Positions 24,142-37,134 of a stretch of 64,000 bases of DNA are shown here, piece by piece. The stretch comes from Selaginella tamariscina. Lineage: Eukaryota > Streptophyta > Lycopodiopsida > Selaginellales > Selaginellaceae. The stretch lies in the NCBI GenBank assembly GCA_003024785.1, contig PUQB01000636.1, positions 62,001 to 126,000 of the forward strand, read 5' to 3'. The notes under the pieces are model-generated. The model worked only from the letters and a program-made list of their open reading frames with translations. It was not told the DNA's origin and did not search any database. How positions within the stretch are numbered: position 1 is the first letter of the stretch; the number at the start of each line of letters is the position of its first letter. Position numbers and translations under genes: made by a program.

Positions 24142-24851
24142 CTGTGTGTGTGTGTGTGTGTCTATTTATCTATATGTATGTATGTATGTATGTATGTATA
24201 TACATATATACATGTGTATGTATATATACACACACACACACATACATACATATATATATGTGTGTGGTGTGTGTGTGTGTGTGTGGTGTGTGGTGTAAAT
24301 ATATATGTGTATCTGTGTGTGTCTGTGATATATGTATATATACTAAAAATCAAACAAAGTGGTGTTTAAATGTACGCAAACAATTTTTGCATTTATATAT
24401 ACATATCTGTTATTTAATTTAAATTTTGCAGCATGGACCGGATGAGTGCGAATTAAACATCATACAAGCATGTGCTATTAAACTCTTTCCCGATGTGGTA
24501 AGTTTAGTAAGGTTTTAAGCTTATACTTACTGTATTATGTTTTAAGCTAATCTTAATTGCAAGTTTTAAGTGTAGTTTAAATTTTTATAAACTTAACGAG
24601 CAATTGTAAATTTTTATAAACGTTTAAAAGCTTAAGTAATTTTTATGCTTTAAGTTTAATTTGCTTATATTTATTATTTATTAATAATTTTGTAGTATGA
24701 TTGGTTTCCATTCATATACTGTGTGGATCTCTTCCAAGTGCAACTGCTGTTAATAGTTGGAAAAGCTGTGACTATGCAGTTGCTAATATCACACTGGTCG
24801 AGGAATGCTACAAAGGTCCATTTGGCATCAAAGTAAATATTTTTTTTTTTT

Positions 24852-24887
<36 letters not shown>

Positions 24888-25043
24888 AATACTAATTATA
24901 TTTTTATTTTAATATTATTATTCAGCTGGAAAAGGAGTTTGCACAGGTGACAAATGAGCTTGATCCACCTCACCAATATGTGCCTTGGGTTCTCGTAAAT
25001 AAGCAGCCACTTTATGAGGTACTATATGCTTTACATATGCACA

Positions 25044-25086
<43 letters not shown>

Positions 25087-25560
25087 CACACACACACACA
25101 CACACACTACCAACGTATGAATCATTATTATAATGAATAGTTGCTGTTTGGATTATCATATGTTTCTATACTTCACTTAAGTTTTATTAAGTTTTGTAAC
25201 GTTTAAATTAAACTTGCCTAATATCATTTAACTCTACATTGGATTATGAATAGTCGTATATGTTGGACTGCTCTGTGGATTATCATTTGTTCTCCACTAC
25301 CTGGTTTAAACTATTTTTAATTGAGAATCACTTATATACAAATAATCTAATTAAAATGCATTTTAATTCTATATTATTATTATTAAAATAAAAAATATAT
25401 ATTTAAATTATATATGAGTTTTCAGGACTACGGAAATGTGGAGAAGTACGTGTGCGCTGCATACAAAGGCGATAAAAAACCGGATATTTGCTTGAGTTTT
25501 GAGGCGAATTCTCCTTTGTTGGTGGTTAATGATATTAAAGACAGAGTTTGTATTAATTAA
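23786..25560 (+). CDS. GILT-family thiol reductase
   Basis: A secreted or lysosome/vacuole-directed thioredoxin-like enzyme of the gamma-interferon-inducible thiol reductase family, which reduces protein disulfides. Exons: 23786-23843 (signal peptide MAVLSALLAVTFAILAYS), 23908-24089, 24432-24497, 24696-24832, 24926-25018, 25426-25560. VELYSEALCPFCARF carries the CxxC active site (CPFC); HGPDECELN matches the GILT signature region CQHGxxEC, with the CQ at the end of exon 2; later exons hold VPWVLVNKQPLYE and the C-terminal cysteines. Intron 2 is full of CT, TA and TG microsatellites. One base is missing near 24726 in exon 4 (between CVD and SLPSATAV), which would truncate the product if real. 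Family assignment is firm. Confidence 0.88.
24091..24300. repeat. compound microsatellite in GILT intron 2
   Basis: The intron starts with GTATATATG and then runs (TC)n-(TA)n-(TG)n-(TATG)n-(AC)n-(CATA)n-(TG)n with little unique DNA. The alternating TATG and ACAC/CATA tracts are partly self-complementary and could fold back. Confidence 0.9.
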
Positions 25561-25980
25561 ACCTTGTTTAGAAGGTTGAATTGTAAAAAAATATGTATTA
25601 AATTAATTATTAATTATAAACATACAGCTTGAACTTTTAATATAAAATAACTAATACTTGAATACTATTAGCTGTATATATAGAGACAAAAGTTTAGAAT
25701 ATGCCATCCTTGGACTTAAGCTTACCTCCACGGGAACACTGTAAAATATATATATAATTCATAGCTGGCGACTTAGATGGTTAAAAGTAATTCACCTCGA
25801 CAATGTTAAATTGACAATATATAAATATTCTTAGATTTTATTCTCCGTACAGTCGGATGCCAGAGAATATGCTGATCGTACGTCAAATGCATTACAGCCC
25901 TCCAAGTGGCGAAAGCAGAGCGCTCGGCCGGCAGAGATGGCGCGAATTTAAGACGGGGTTCAAAATTAGGGCTCTTCAGA
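25561..25980 (+). promoter_or_regulatory. intergenic region and leader before the GRAS gene
   Basis: AT-rich spacer. A TATATAAATA element at about 25818-25827 lies roughly 155 bases before the GRAS start codon and suggests transcription from about 25850, giving a leader that carries short upstream ATGs (for example at 25859) out of frame with the GRAS protein. No other gene is seen. Confidence 0.4.
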
Positions 25981-27677
25981 ATGGGTTCTCCTACAGGAAT
26001 GATGAAACGCAGAAGAGCGATGGACGAGTTCGAGGAGCCGAGGTCTGTACTCGACATTGGGGGTTGCATTTCACCGCCAATGGAGATCTGTATGGCAAAG
26101 AAGATGAAGAGCGATGAAGATTTTGATGATCTCTGGACGCCACTGGACAGTTTAGATGATTTGAAGCCTTCATTGGGGTTGGATCGGTCGGATTTCTTAA
26201 CTTGGCAGCCTGAGATTCTCCTCTCTCCCTCGGAGGATGAGTTCGAGATTCCGCAGTTTCCTGTGATCATGCCGGAGGATTCCTGGTCTGCGAGTTCGGA
26301 TTACTCCTGCAGTTCTTCACCAGATGACAGTTTTATGCAGCTCCCAGAGGTACTTCCACATTCCATGCAGCACGAGGATGTACTCCTTGACAAGATCGAG
26401 CTCGATGAGTTGATCAATGCCACGTTCTGGAATGAATCCGATCTCTTCGAGCAGCAACAGGAACATATAAATCTTCAAGAAAATTCTGTAAAAGAGCCCA
26501 TTTTCTGTCCCCCACAACAGGAAGTCAGGGACGCAAGCACGGGATTACGCCTCGTACAGCTCCTTCTCGGGTGTGCAGAGGCCGTAGCTTGCCGGGATGT
26601 AAATCAAGCTGCAGCATATCTTGGGCAGCTGCAACTCATGGCGTCTCCTCAGGGAGACAGTATGCAGCGTGTCACTTCTTGCTTCGTGGAGGGCCTCACT
26701 GCGCGGCTCGCCGGGTTACAGTCTCTGTGTCTCAATGGGTTACCAAGCCTGCCATGGCACCACCGGCCGCCCGGAGAATCCTGCTTCCTGATGTACTCCG
26801 AGACGAGGGATATCGGCTGACTTACGAGTTCTGTCCTTATCTCTCCTTTGGCCATTTTGTAAGTAATGCCGCCATCTTAGAGGCGTTTGAAAACGAGTCG
26901 CATGTACACATTGTGGACTTGGGGATGAGCAACGCACTACAGTGGCCAGCGCTTCTGCAGGGGCTTGCATCTCGGCCTGGGGGACCTCCGAAGTCGATCC
27001 GGTTAACCGGAGTCGGCTCGGACTCGCAGAAGAGCCTCATGTCAGCAGGGGAGGAACTCGAGTCTCTGGCGAGCTCCCTCGGTCTCGGTTTTGAGTTCCG
27101 GGCAGTAACACAAGCTGTGGAGAGCCTCCAGAAAGGCATGCTGAATATACGCGAGGGCGAGGCGATGGCGGTAAACAGCGTGTTCCAGCTGCACTGCGTC
27201 GTCAAGGAGAGCCGGAGGTCGTTGAAGTCGGTTCTCCAGTCCATCCATGACCTCAACCCGAAGATACTCACGCTCGTCGAGCAGGACGCATGCCACAACG
27301 GGCCCTTCTTCCTTGGCAGGTTCATGGAGGCACTGCACTACTACTCTGCCATCTTCGACGGGGTGGACTCCATTCTTCCTGCAGATAGCCACGAGCGTAT
27401 CAAGATAGAGCAGTACCACTTTGCAGAGGAGATCAAGAACATTGTGGCATGTGAGGGGCCGGACAGAGTGGAGAGACACGAGAGGGCAGACCAATGGAGA
27501 CGGAGGATGAGCAGGGCCGGGTTTCAACCCAAGCCTCTTAAGTTCCTCACCGAGGCTAAGACGTGGTTAAACATGTACTATCCTAATGAAGGCTACACGC
27601 TTGTGGAGGAGAAGGGGTGTATTGTACTCGGCTGGAAAGGGAAACCTATCGTTGCTACTTCCACATGGAGATGCTAG
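25981..27677 (+). CDS. GRAS-family transcriptional regulator
   Basis: A plant-specific nuclear regulator, single exon, about 565 residues. The variable N terminus is acidic and serine-rich (DELINATFWNESDLFEQQ) without a DELLA motif. The GRAS domain shows leucine heptad I (LVQLLLGCAEAVACRDVNQ), the VHIID-type motif as VHIVDLGM, heptad II, a PFYRE region around FMEALHYYSAIFDGVDS, and the C-terminal SAW motif (FLTEAKTWLNMYY, GWKGKPIVATSTWRC). A single-base loss near 26755-26770 splits it into two overlapping frames (stop at 26820 in the first, continuing to 27677 in the second). The ATG at 25981 is the first in frame. Which GRAS subfamily it belongs to needs a tree; the VDLGM form suggests a SCARECROW-like, non-DELLA clade. 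Confidence 0.88.
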
Positions 27678-28080
27678 GGTCTGTCTTACTTATTCATTCT
27701 TTATCTACTTACTCATTCTTTATCATTCATCGGTCAAGTCAACAAAATTATATATATATATATATATGTTGTTTGATACGGTGATGTAATAAACTGTTTT
27801 GTTTTTCTAAATGCAGTAAACATTATATATAGCATACATGCAGTAAGACAAATGTCTATACTGATGGTGACGTAAATTTCTAAATCTTGTGTATGTGTAT
27901 CTTCCTAGACCACATAAGTTCAAGACACATACGGTATTCCTATGTCCGACACGCCTATGCCATGTGGCTACTAGTTTATTATGCTCGGTCTCATATAATA
28001 ACACAAGCCAGGACGTATATAGTAAGTGTGGAAGAGCTTGTACATAGATAGCTATTCTTAGTTGTGTTATATACTTCACC

Positions 28081-29075
28081 ATGGCACTGCTGGCAAAGAG
28101 CATTGCATTACCTACATCTCTCTCTTCACTCGGTCCTGAGTCTAAGAGAGCTCGAGCTCGTGTCCTTGCTCGAGCATCCAAAGATGGTAATGAAAGCTTC
28201 AGTGGCTTACTAGATAGATTAACTAAGACAGACATTTCTAAAGAGGATGCTGTAGATATCAACAAAATAGTTGATAGGTACACAAAGATAGCCCCAGGTT
28301 TCGGGAAGTGATTATGAAGAAGCCTGGTGAGAGTTTTCACGACCTGCTGGATAGAGTGACTAAGACGGACACTCCTTCCGACCAGGCTCTCGACTTTAAC
28401 GGTTTGATAGACAGACTTACCCGGTCAGACGGAAGCATCGAGCAAGACGTGGGCAGCTTCGATGACTTGGTCGGGATCGTCGACAAGATGACAAAGGTGG
28501 ATATCAGTCGGATGACGTTATTTAGGAACCAGGAGCACAACGAGGCCGAGAAGCTGGGGAACGGGTGGGAACGCTACCAAAGAAGGAAGGAGAAGGCCCC
28601 GGTGACACGTACCCTCTGAGGCTGGAGGTCGAGCGGAGGCCGGAGACTGGGACCGCTCTTTTGGAAGCCTCATGGCTTTCGATGGTGCTGGACCTGAAAC
28701 AATCAATGGACGTCTGGTAAGTTTTACATATGTACTGTTTAAAGATAAACATATCATATAACTCCTATACTTAAATAACTACAGGCAATGTTGGGAATAG
28801 TATGGGCATTTGTGGTGGAGAGAACAACTGGATACACAGTTGCTCAGCAGCTGTACTTACCAGGGAACAAAGGACTATTCTTCTTCCTGATGGTTACACA
28901 GCTCATCTGGTACGCTTCCCTTGTGCCAATGTTTAAAGGGGAGAGTCCGGACAGCCGGGTTATGGGACCGTGGAGAGCAAAAGCCGAGCGATGGAACGGA
29001 CGGCTTGCAATGATCGGGTTTCTCAGCCTGATCCTCACCGAGTCGGTCACCAGGACTCCGGTGTTCCATATGTAA
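28081..29075 (+). CDS. ELIP/LHC-like light-stress protein with N-terminal repeats
   Basis: Chloroplast thylakoid protein of the early-light-induced family that binds chlorophyll and pigments under light stress. Exon 1 is 28081-28716, exon 2 28784-29075. A serine/arginine-rich transit peptide is followed by an unusual region with five copies of a nine-residue motif (LLDRLTKTD, IVDRYTKIA, LLDRVTKTD, LIDRLTRSD, IVDKMTKVD). The three-helix core then shows ETINGRLAMLG (helix 1, chlorophyll-ligand motif), a middle helix FFFLMVTQLIWYASLV, and AERWNGRLAMIGF (helix 3). Two indels break exon 1: one base lost near 28308, and a second change of frame near 28595-28605. The family is firm; the repeat segment I do not recognise. 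Confidence 0.85.
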
Positions 29076-30405
29076 ATCTTATTATACATTTGCATTCAAC
29101 AAAATGAATGCTATTTAGTATAGTTATAAACTATATTCAGAATATAAACTTCTTCTATTCTAGCTTTTATGAACATATATATGTATTCCAACTATACTTT
29201 ATCGTCAAGATTTGATGTCCTATACCCCACAAGTATGTTAGGATAACCGTAATTATATTATATTCTAGTATTATATATCAAATGACTTACACAATCACAC
29301 ACACACACGGCTCTGATTAATGCTTAATGGATGAGAGTATTCTAGAGTATCTAATGAGCTGTTGATGTTCTAATTATTGTTGTTGAGTTTACGCCTAAAT
29401 ATGTCTTTCTAGTTCGGACTTAACGTACAAAATAATGAGTCAAGAGGGAATACTCTAGTAACAGTTTGTGATAATACGCAATTACTACTATAAATAGACA
29501 CGTGTAAGGCGACACACACGCACACAAGCATGTAGTATGTATGCCTGTCAATTAACATTACCGTGGTCATATGAATCTAAACTAGTGACACATAGAGGTG
29601 TTGTGTTGTATATATTAAACACCACCTTTCATGTCTGTGGAAGAGAGAGAGAATATGTTACCTACAAAAAGGGGAGACCAACATATAATATTTATATATT
29701 TGACTGTATCTAACTCAAAAATTACTAAAAGAATGATACCGTACCTCATTTTGGAGATCAGTTTATAGCTATATAGTAAACCGTCCATATATCCTAATCA
29801 AGAGCCCACGATCTCAAAAAGAAGACAAAAAAAGAAAAAAAAGAATTTTAGCACAGAAGTCCACAAAGTTAACAAAAGAATTATTTGCACCATTACATCT
29901 TCCTTCCATCCACCTCTCCCTGTTTAAACAAAGTCGTTAGCATTTGCTACAACAGTTTATTTAACTTGAATATGCATAATCAAATATTGAACTAATGGCA
30001 ACTAACATGGTGGTTTATACATCATGTCATAAATAATTCGATGTCGATTAAATAACTAAAATAAATAATGTGTAAAATAACATAAACAAGTTAACATGTA
30101 CATATGATGTTCACACAAACTCATTCATGAGGCTATATAATACAAATAGTAAAGTATTACATAGTGTCCAACATATATAATCACACATATAGCATATATG
30201 TATCCATATATATACATATACACACCGCATATATAAAGCGTATCTATTATCAGATACCCTCCTAAGTAAATATATAGTTTCTATTCACACACACACACAT
30301 ATCTCTGTGTGTGTGTCAATAGAAACAATATATATACGCACAACTACAGATACGTAGCATCGCATATAATACACCGTAAGTATAAAATATATAGCTTACC
30401 GGCAA
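29076..30405. other. intergenic, 3' flanks of two convergent genes, no gene seen
   Basis: AT-rich, with short (AC)n and (TG)n tracts that can pair at 30287-30317. A TATAAATA with a nearby ACACGTGT at 29491-29508 looks promoter-like, but no frame follows it. Confidence 0.5.
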
Positions 30406-32076
30406 TCAGAATTGGGTCCTTCGTTTTATCGAAGCCTCATGAGCTTGATACCATCGATACCACTTAACAAACTTCTTAAGCCCCGTTGCTAGATCCATGG
30501 TGGGTTATACCCGAGCTCAAGCCTTGCAAGCGTCACATTCGCGTGTGTGTATGGGACATCCCCGTTTCTGGGCATCCTCACCACGTTACGCTTTGCCTTT
30601 ATCTTCAAATGCTTCTCCAGAATATCCACTAGAGTCGGTACACTCACCGGTGAAGTGTTGCCCAGGTTGTATATTCTCAGCTGTGCCGGGCCCCTCTTCT
30701 TGCCACTTGTCCCCGTGCTACTCGTTGCGGTATCCAATGCCCCAAGACACTGCAAACAACGTTTTGTTAATTATAAAAACTACTCACACAAAGTTAGATA
30801 CAGATAGGGAACAAACTGATAAATAGTACAATTAGATATAATATTGATACACAGACACACACACACACACACATGAATAGTAAATCTAGCAGATCATGAA
30901 CTATATGCATGATGCATATATGTGTGTGTATATATAGCTAACTAGTAAGAGAGTTTAGACAATATAATAATGAGAACAAACCAGGAGTTACCCCCTTGAC
31001 GATATCATCGATGTACGTGAAGTCCCTTGCAAGATCCACCTGGTTCGGTCCCTGGTATATATTTACCGGCTTCCCTTGTAGAATCGCCTTGGTGAAGAAG
31101 AAATACGCCATATCAGGCCGTCCCCAAGGTCCATACACCGTAAAAAACCGCAGACCTGTAATAGACAGCCCGTATATATGGTTGTACGTGTGTGCAATCT
31201 CTTCACCGGCCTTCTTCGTCGCTGCGTACAGGCTAGCCGGCTGATCCGTGCGGTCAGATTCTGAAAATGGGACCTTGGTATTGAGCCCGTATACAGAGCT
31301 TGAGGATGCCCAGACTATAGCCGGTTGCGGGTTTGCCTCCTTGCAAACCTCCAGCAAGTTTATGAACCCCGCTATGTTGCTGTGTACGTATGAACCTGGG
31401 TTTTCCATCGCATACCTTACACCAGCCTGAGCCGCCAAATGCTGTCATAGAGCACTTATATCAGATCATTTCACACCCACACCCACATACTACTGTACAT
31501 ATATATAAACACGTATAATCATATATTAGAATATGGGTACCATGACATGTGTAAAAGTGACCATGTCGAAGAGCTTCCGTAAAAGGGCACCGTCGTTTAT
31601 GTCCCCGTGTACAACGAAGATCCCCTGCTTCCGTAGAAGGTCCTCCCTAGCCAACTTCAGAGAGGGATCATAATAGCTGTTCAAATTATCAAGCCCAATA
31701 ACACCATCACCCCTCTTCTTCAAGGCTAATGAAACGTGAGTACCAACAAACCCAGCTGCTCCTGTGACTAAAACCACGACACCATTCTCTCGTTTCACGT
31801 GTGCAGAGTGTCTAACGTGTTTTTCCCACTCTGGACCCCCCCAGTTCACTGAGTTTTTCTGTAGCTTTAGTGTGTGATCTAAAGTGTGTACCCCTGATGA
31901 TGTTGTGATGCAGAAAACAGTAAATACTAGTGCCAGCAGAAGTAATACCAAAAGAATATTCTGCCTGAGGATTGCCACCTTGAAGTATACATTAACCGGC
32001 TAAAATAGTTGCTTCGCTCTACCTTTATTTTTCCCGGTGTTGATGGGAATGCGTCTTGTTGTATGGACGGTGGCAT
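30406..32076 (-). CDS. GAE: UDP-glucuronate 4-epimerase (GAE), Golgi type II membrane protein
   Basis: Interconverts UDP-glucuronate and UDP-galacturonate, the precursor of pectin, in the Golgi. Exons: 31541-32076, 30992-31441, 30406-30749. The N terminus has the family start with [18 protein letters not shown], then a membrane anchor ([16 protein letters not shown]). [14 protein letters not shown] is the Rossmann GxxGxxG, SSSSVYG the catalytic Ser region, [10 protein letters not shown] the YxxxK pair, and [17 protein letters not shown] a GAE hallmark. Two indels break the frame: near 31985-32000, between the cytosolic tail and the anchor, and near 30502, before the last 25 codons ([13 protein letters not shown]). 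The two coding introns are notable, since angiosperm GAE coding regions are usually uninterrupted. Confidence 0.92.
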
Positions 32077-33560
32077 GTCTGGCTTTAATAGACGGTTTGC
32101 TCTTCCCAGATTTGCCTGCTTCAACAGGCTACAGTAACAATTCCCAGGCACTTGCGGATCCGCCTGTTAAACAAAACTGTCAGTATTTGGAATGAAACAA
32201 TGTCTATATCCATACATACCATACGCCAACATATGCGCAAATATATACCTGACTCGTATATATATATATGTTCGCTATCTAACTACAATTTTTTTATAAA
32301 TATGTATTCACACGTGCATATTAAGACAAAAGTAATCTATAGTTTGCCAACATGATCCATGATACAATAGTTTACCAACATGATACATGATATAATAGCA
32401 AGATACACAAGTAATCTATAAATAGTTCAATGTTGTAAATACTGTAGATTTCCCTACATGTCAATGCCAAAAACGTACAACGCACTAGAAAAATATACAT
32501 AAAGAAACTCAATGCACGTTCTATTCAGCGTACAGTTTCACGTCGACATTATGAAAAGATTCCTAATGTCTACTAAATCTTGTATGCATGTCAAACGTGA
32601 ATAATGCATAATCTTCTATACAATTATACATAAATGGCGAATGTAAAACACAAGCACGCAAGATATACATATAAAAACCAAAAAGAATACTATGTAACTA
32701 ACTATCCTAACCTATATAATAATAATAAAAAACAAAAGCGTACAAATTAAAACACGTATGGACTACAAATAAATCATAATAAAATGAAAATCACATAAAG
32801 ATAAGATCTCTTACGTAGCGTGCATTTAAGAAAAAAGACAAATAAAGAGGTAAACATGAACGTATATAAGCTTTCCGAAACTCAATGCAACCACCGAGAA
32901 AAAACAGAAGAGAAAATAAATTAAAGTGCAATGCACTCATGCATCCCATTGCAATCCCCGTACCACAGTAAATCTAAAGCAAAATTCAAATTTTTGTATG
33001 TTATCTTTCAACACAAGCACACGCACACGCACATGACGTGCATTACAAAAGTGCGTATAAAAACCATTGACATTGCGAAAGCATGTATAAAAATGAAGAA
33101 AAAATCACATTTTTAGTGAATTACCTTGTTGTATACAGGAAGTCTCATCGTACACAAAAGAAAGAACCCGCACCTTCTTCGTCTTCTTCTGATCTCATCG
33201 CCGCATTTCAGATCCGCAGCGCCTCAGGCGCCTGCGATTTTGGCCTCACAGATACCGGATTCCAATGCAGATTTCGTTGGATACCGTTGCTTCTTGCGAT
33301 TTTCGCGTCGGGCGCCCGAAAACCTGGGATTTTCGCCTCGGATACCAATTCAGACTAGTATTGGGACGAATCCGAGCCGCCTTTCAGCACAAATTTGACA
33401 AGAAATCGACTAAAACTAACCAGAAACAGCAGATCTGATTGTCACAGCTTCACCTTCATGGCCAAACACCCTAGCGCCTTGCTCGATCGCCTTTGAACAC
33501 AGAAATATCCGAGTGACGAAGAGCTTTCTCTCTGCCCTAACACGGAAAATGGCCGTACAC
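32077..33560 (-). promoter_or_regulatory. probable 5' leader exon, leader intron and promoter of GAE
   Basis: On the minus strand TTTAACAG|GCGGATCC near 32163 is a good acceptor 80 bases before the start codon, and TACAACAAG|GTAATTC near 33125 a good donor about 960 bases upstream. The GC-rich block 33126-33500 would then be a non-coding leader exon. The 32.2-33.1 kb stretch itself is AT-rich with no frame worth calling. A transcript would decide this. Confidence 0.45.
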
Positions 33561-34084
33561 GAGCACTTATTAATATGCTGGATATAGTGCCGTACACAAA
33601 ACAGCTAAGCATATTCCCTTAAATGAAATTGGTCAACAAACATTTGTATTTTTGCTGTATTTGTCAGCTGTTTTAATTAGATCGTATAAACAATGTGTAG
33701 CAAACCAGACCGTTACATAAATCAAGATACACACATTGTATATATACACATCAGTATACGTACACGTACACGAGTACGTGTATAGTATGCCTTTTATTAT
33801 TCAGATAGAAACACTGGATGCAGTCTGTTAAATCCTCTATGGCTTTCTTCATGGTTGGTGCCTTGTTGTCTTTGTACTGTACACTGCCTGAAAACACGAC
33901 AGCAGTGAGATTACAAATATTAATATTATATTAATCCGATGTTTATACAAACTCTCTCTCTCTCTCGGGTTAATGGGTAGGCCCATTAATGTATATAAAC
34001 ACATCTGTGTGGATATATGGCCTCTCTCCAATACATATACCTATACGTATAAATAGATACATAAATGTACACTTACCTCATGTA

Positions 34085-35909
34085 CTAAGCCTCCACCATC
34101 TCATTAACCGATTGGAGAGGCCCATTCTCACGACAGAGAAAAGACTGGCCATTACTAAGAAGCTTAAGCTGGGGCTCCATTGAATTGATCGAATTCCAAT
34201 CCTCCTGAGATAATGACCAATTGAAAATACAAAGTTTGACTTGATCCTGTCCGGTTTCAAGCTGCGTGGAAGTACGCTAGTTCCCCTTTGTACACCCCAA
34301 CGCAAAATAACCTGCAATATATACATATACATTAAACAACGGTATCATTTGTATAACTATATAAACACACATACAAATTATACGGGAACTTACATGAGCA
34401 GACAATATTCAAACATCATGCAACGTGATAGTCAAGTGATTAAACATCCAAGTGACAGCCAAGAATGTCAACTTACTAGACATGCGGGAATGGATTACAT
34501 ATGTTATAAAAAGCCTATTCAGAATGATGCCTATAATATCATGTGATATCTCGCTGTACAGGGAAGGATACGTAGATAGCAACTGAACTAAAGTTTAGCT
34601 ACGTATATGTGCTTAGAGGTCCGTGCATATGTGCCCAGAGAGAGAGAGACGTACCTGGGCAGGAGTCCTACGGAGGCGATTAGCAATAACAGCGACAGCA
34701 GAAGTCCCAAGCATAGGTGCATGCACAGACCTCGACCTGGAGAAGACAATGGGAACACTCTTCGTTTCAACATCGTCGTCCCCAAAAGAGCAAAGGTTCC
34801 TAGAACTTCCCAGCCTTGTCCCAGGAATCCCAAGTGGTGTATGAGCTGACACATGAATCCCTTTCGACTGGCAGAATTTCACTAGCTCGTCTTGTCTCCA
34901 CAAAGGATGCAATTCAACCTGCATATTTACGTTAAGTGCCTATATACATGCACATGTACATATATGATAAAATAATACACGATAAGAATAGGAAACTTAT
35001 AATAATGGCATATATAACTGTGTGCGCTTGCCACGTTAAGCTTTCAAATGGAAGATTCAACACGGTTAGCTAATACTTAAATAGAGGAAGTGGACAATAG
35101 TAATTTGGCACTACCTTATCTAATACCGTTATATGGACATGCACACGCGCGAGCGCACACACACACACACCTGGTTAACAGCAGGAACAATCCTTGCAAA
35201 GCTGAGAACCTCTTGAATCTGTGAGATACCAAAGTTGCTCATTCACCAATAGCACGGACTTTGCCTCTGTCAACAAGGGCCTCCATAGCTTTCCACATAG
35301 ACGTGAGCCTCCGTGACATCTTCTTCTGCTCGCTAATAGCAAATTCCGGCGGATCTGTCGCATCTCCGACCGCTGAGCTTCCAGGCCAGTGCACTAGAAA
35401 CAGGTCTAAGTACGAAACTCCCAATTCTTCAACGACACGTTAAGTGACAATTCAACGCGTTTGGAAGCATCTGTTGTGCACCAAAACTTGGATGTCACGA
35501 AAACATCCTCCCTGTTAGAAACATCCCCGTTAAAAAAACTTAACATACACCGTATACACGTGTAGAACATATTGTGTGCGTGTGTATATCTGTGACATAA
35601 TGGGTAAAACATACATAAGGATATGAGCTGCATGTCTGTATAGAAAATGTCCATAGCACACACACATGATGGGTATTGAATACATAACAATATGTACCTG
35701 CGGAGGCCGGGAATCCCGCCATTGAGAGCCTCATGGAGAGCTTCCCCAACTTCAATCTCGTTACCATATAAATGTGCACAATCAAGATGACGATAACCGA
35801 CCTCAAGAGCCGTCTGAACAGCAAGTTTACATGAAGCCCCGTCCGATTGCCATGTCCCAAGGCCGACAGCCGGGATGTTCGCTCCGGTATTCAAAGGGAA
35901 GTACGTCAT
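34085..35909 (-). CDS. aldo-keto reductase (AKR4-like)
   Basis: NADPH-dependent reductase of aldehydes, ketones or sugars. Exons: 35698-35909, 35171-35511, 34655-34918, 34085-34311. Residues of the AKR tetrad are visible: Asp and Tyr in [10 protein letters not shown], Lys in [11 protein letters not shown], and His in [23 protein letters not shown] and [16 protein letters not shown] form later barrel strands and the cofactor-binding loop. The start is the ATG at 35909 ([16 protein letters not shown]). Frame breaks: near 35420 (after SLNVSLK), near 35245 (AIGVSNFG region) and near 34220 in the last exon. Outside these points every exon reads as a conserved AKR. The substrate is unknown. Confidence 0.87.
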
Positions 35910-36546
35910 CGGATCCAAGTCTGTCAAAATCCCCAATACTTCCCCTGTTTTCCGCGATTTCCCCCTGTTTATGTATAAAAAAGCGATTTTTGCTGGATTA
36001 GAGGATGAAAATGCTTGTTTTTCACCGAATTCCCTGTTTTTTCTGGATTATATGATAAAAGTTTCTGTTTTTCACCTGTTTGTGTGTAACAATCCTGTTT
36101 TCCACTCAATTTCACTGTTTTTGCTATGATAATACCTGTTTTATGTAAATTTCTCCGATCAAGCAGCTAATCCGATGCTAGATAAATGCGTCAATAGCGC
36201 CGGATCGATGCGCCCAGCCGCCGCCATTGAAGAACCCTAAAGAGACGACTTGGCACCAAACGCCTTTGAAATTTATGTATTCGTGAGTAGTGAAAGTTAG
36301 TAGGTGGCATATACTTTTATATTAGCAAAATGAAAAACTTTCTGTATTATAAATTAATTTAAATATAGCAAATAATGTACAAAGCACAGCATATTCTATA
36401 TTAAATTAAAGTGAATAGAGTTTTAATTATGATAAAGGAGATGCGGTTTAATCAAATGACTAGATGTTATTGATATTTTGGTCGCCATTTTCAATTTTGA
36501 ATCTTATCCAGATGACGTGTCAGAGATTTAAATTTTAGGGCTCGAT
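35910..36546. other. shared upstream region of two divergent genes
   Basis: Between the minus-strand reductase and the plus-strand CCG-binding-like gene. The part next to the reductase (35940-36140) is rich in repeated cctgttttt/ctgtttttc words; the rest is AT-rich. No gene is seen; promoters for both genes must lie here. Confidence 0.5.
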
Positions 36547-37087
36547 ATGGCGTTCTTGTCTTGTTCCGGCTTGGTCGCGAACAATCTCGCACAGTGTGGA
36601 TTTTCAGCTGCAGATTGCAAGCGCCGAAATTTGAGAGTCTCAGCAGTTCAATCTTCGTCTTCACATGATTCATCTTCCGTATGTGTTCGTGTACATATAT
36701 AGATACAGCATATTGTATAGTGTCTTGTGTATATACACACATATTTATGTGTAAATTTCTACAGGTTCCCAAGCTTGAGCCCTTTACACAGAGCAGAACG
36801 AGCCGTTGGATGCGTGATCGCACTTTAGTAGAAACAGAGCATGCTATACAGGGTAAATTATGTGTGTTTTACTACAAGGTTTATTTGCTTTTATTTTTAT
36901 TTTTTAACAGATGAATGCGATCTTTTAGATGGGGATGAAGCATACAAATGCTGGGATGCGTTCTTTGAATTCGAAAATTGGAAGGTACATATATATTTCC
37001 ACACACATATATATAGAGAGAGAGAGAGAGATGTATATGACTAGTTTATAAGTAATTGGCTTTGCTACTTTCAGGTCTTTGTAATAC

Positions 37088-37134
<47 letters not shown>

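Noticed and set aside
23853..24422. 189-residue frame over GILT exon 2 and intron 2
   Set aside because: Only its first third is the GILT exon; the rest is read-through of intronic TA/TG/AC repeats.
26649..27527. Several 60-160-residue minus-strand frames across the GRAS gene
   Set aside because: Antisense shadows of a GC-rich coding exon; the plus strand carries all GRAS motifs.
29489..29510. TATAAATA plus ACACGTGT promoter-like pair
   Set aside because: No coding frame or RNA gene follows on the plus strand within 900 bases; left as a motif only.
33083..33398. Two overlapping plus-strand frames of about 90 residues
   Set aside because: They fall in the GC-rich block that fits a minus-strand leader exon of GAE; neither has motifs, splice partners or a plausible downstream extension.
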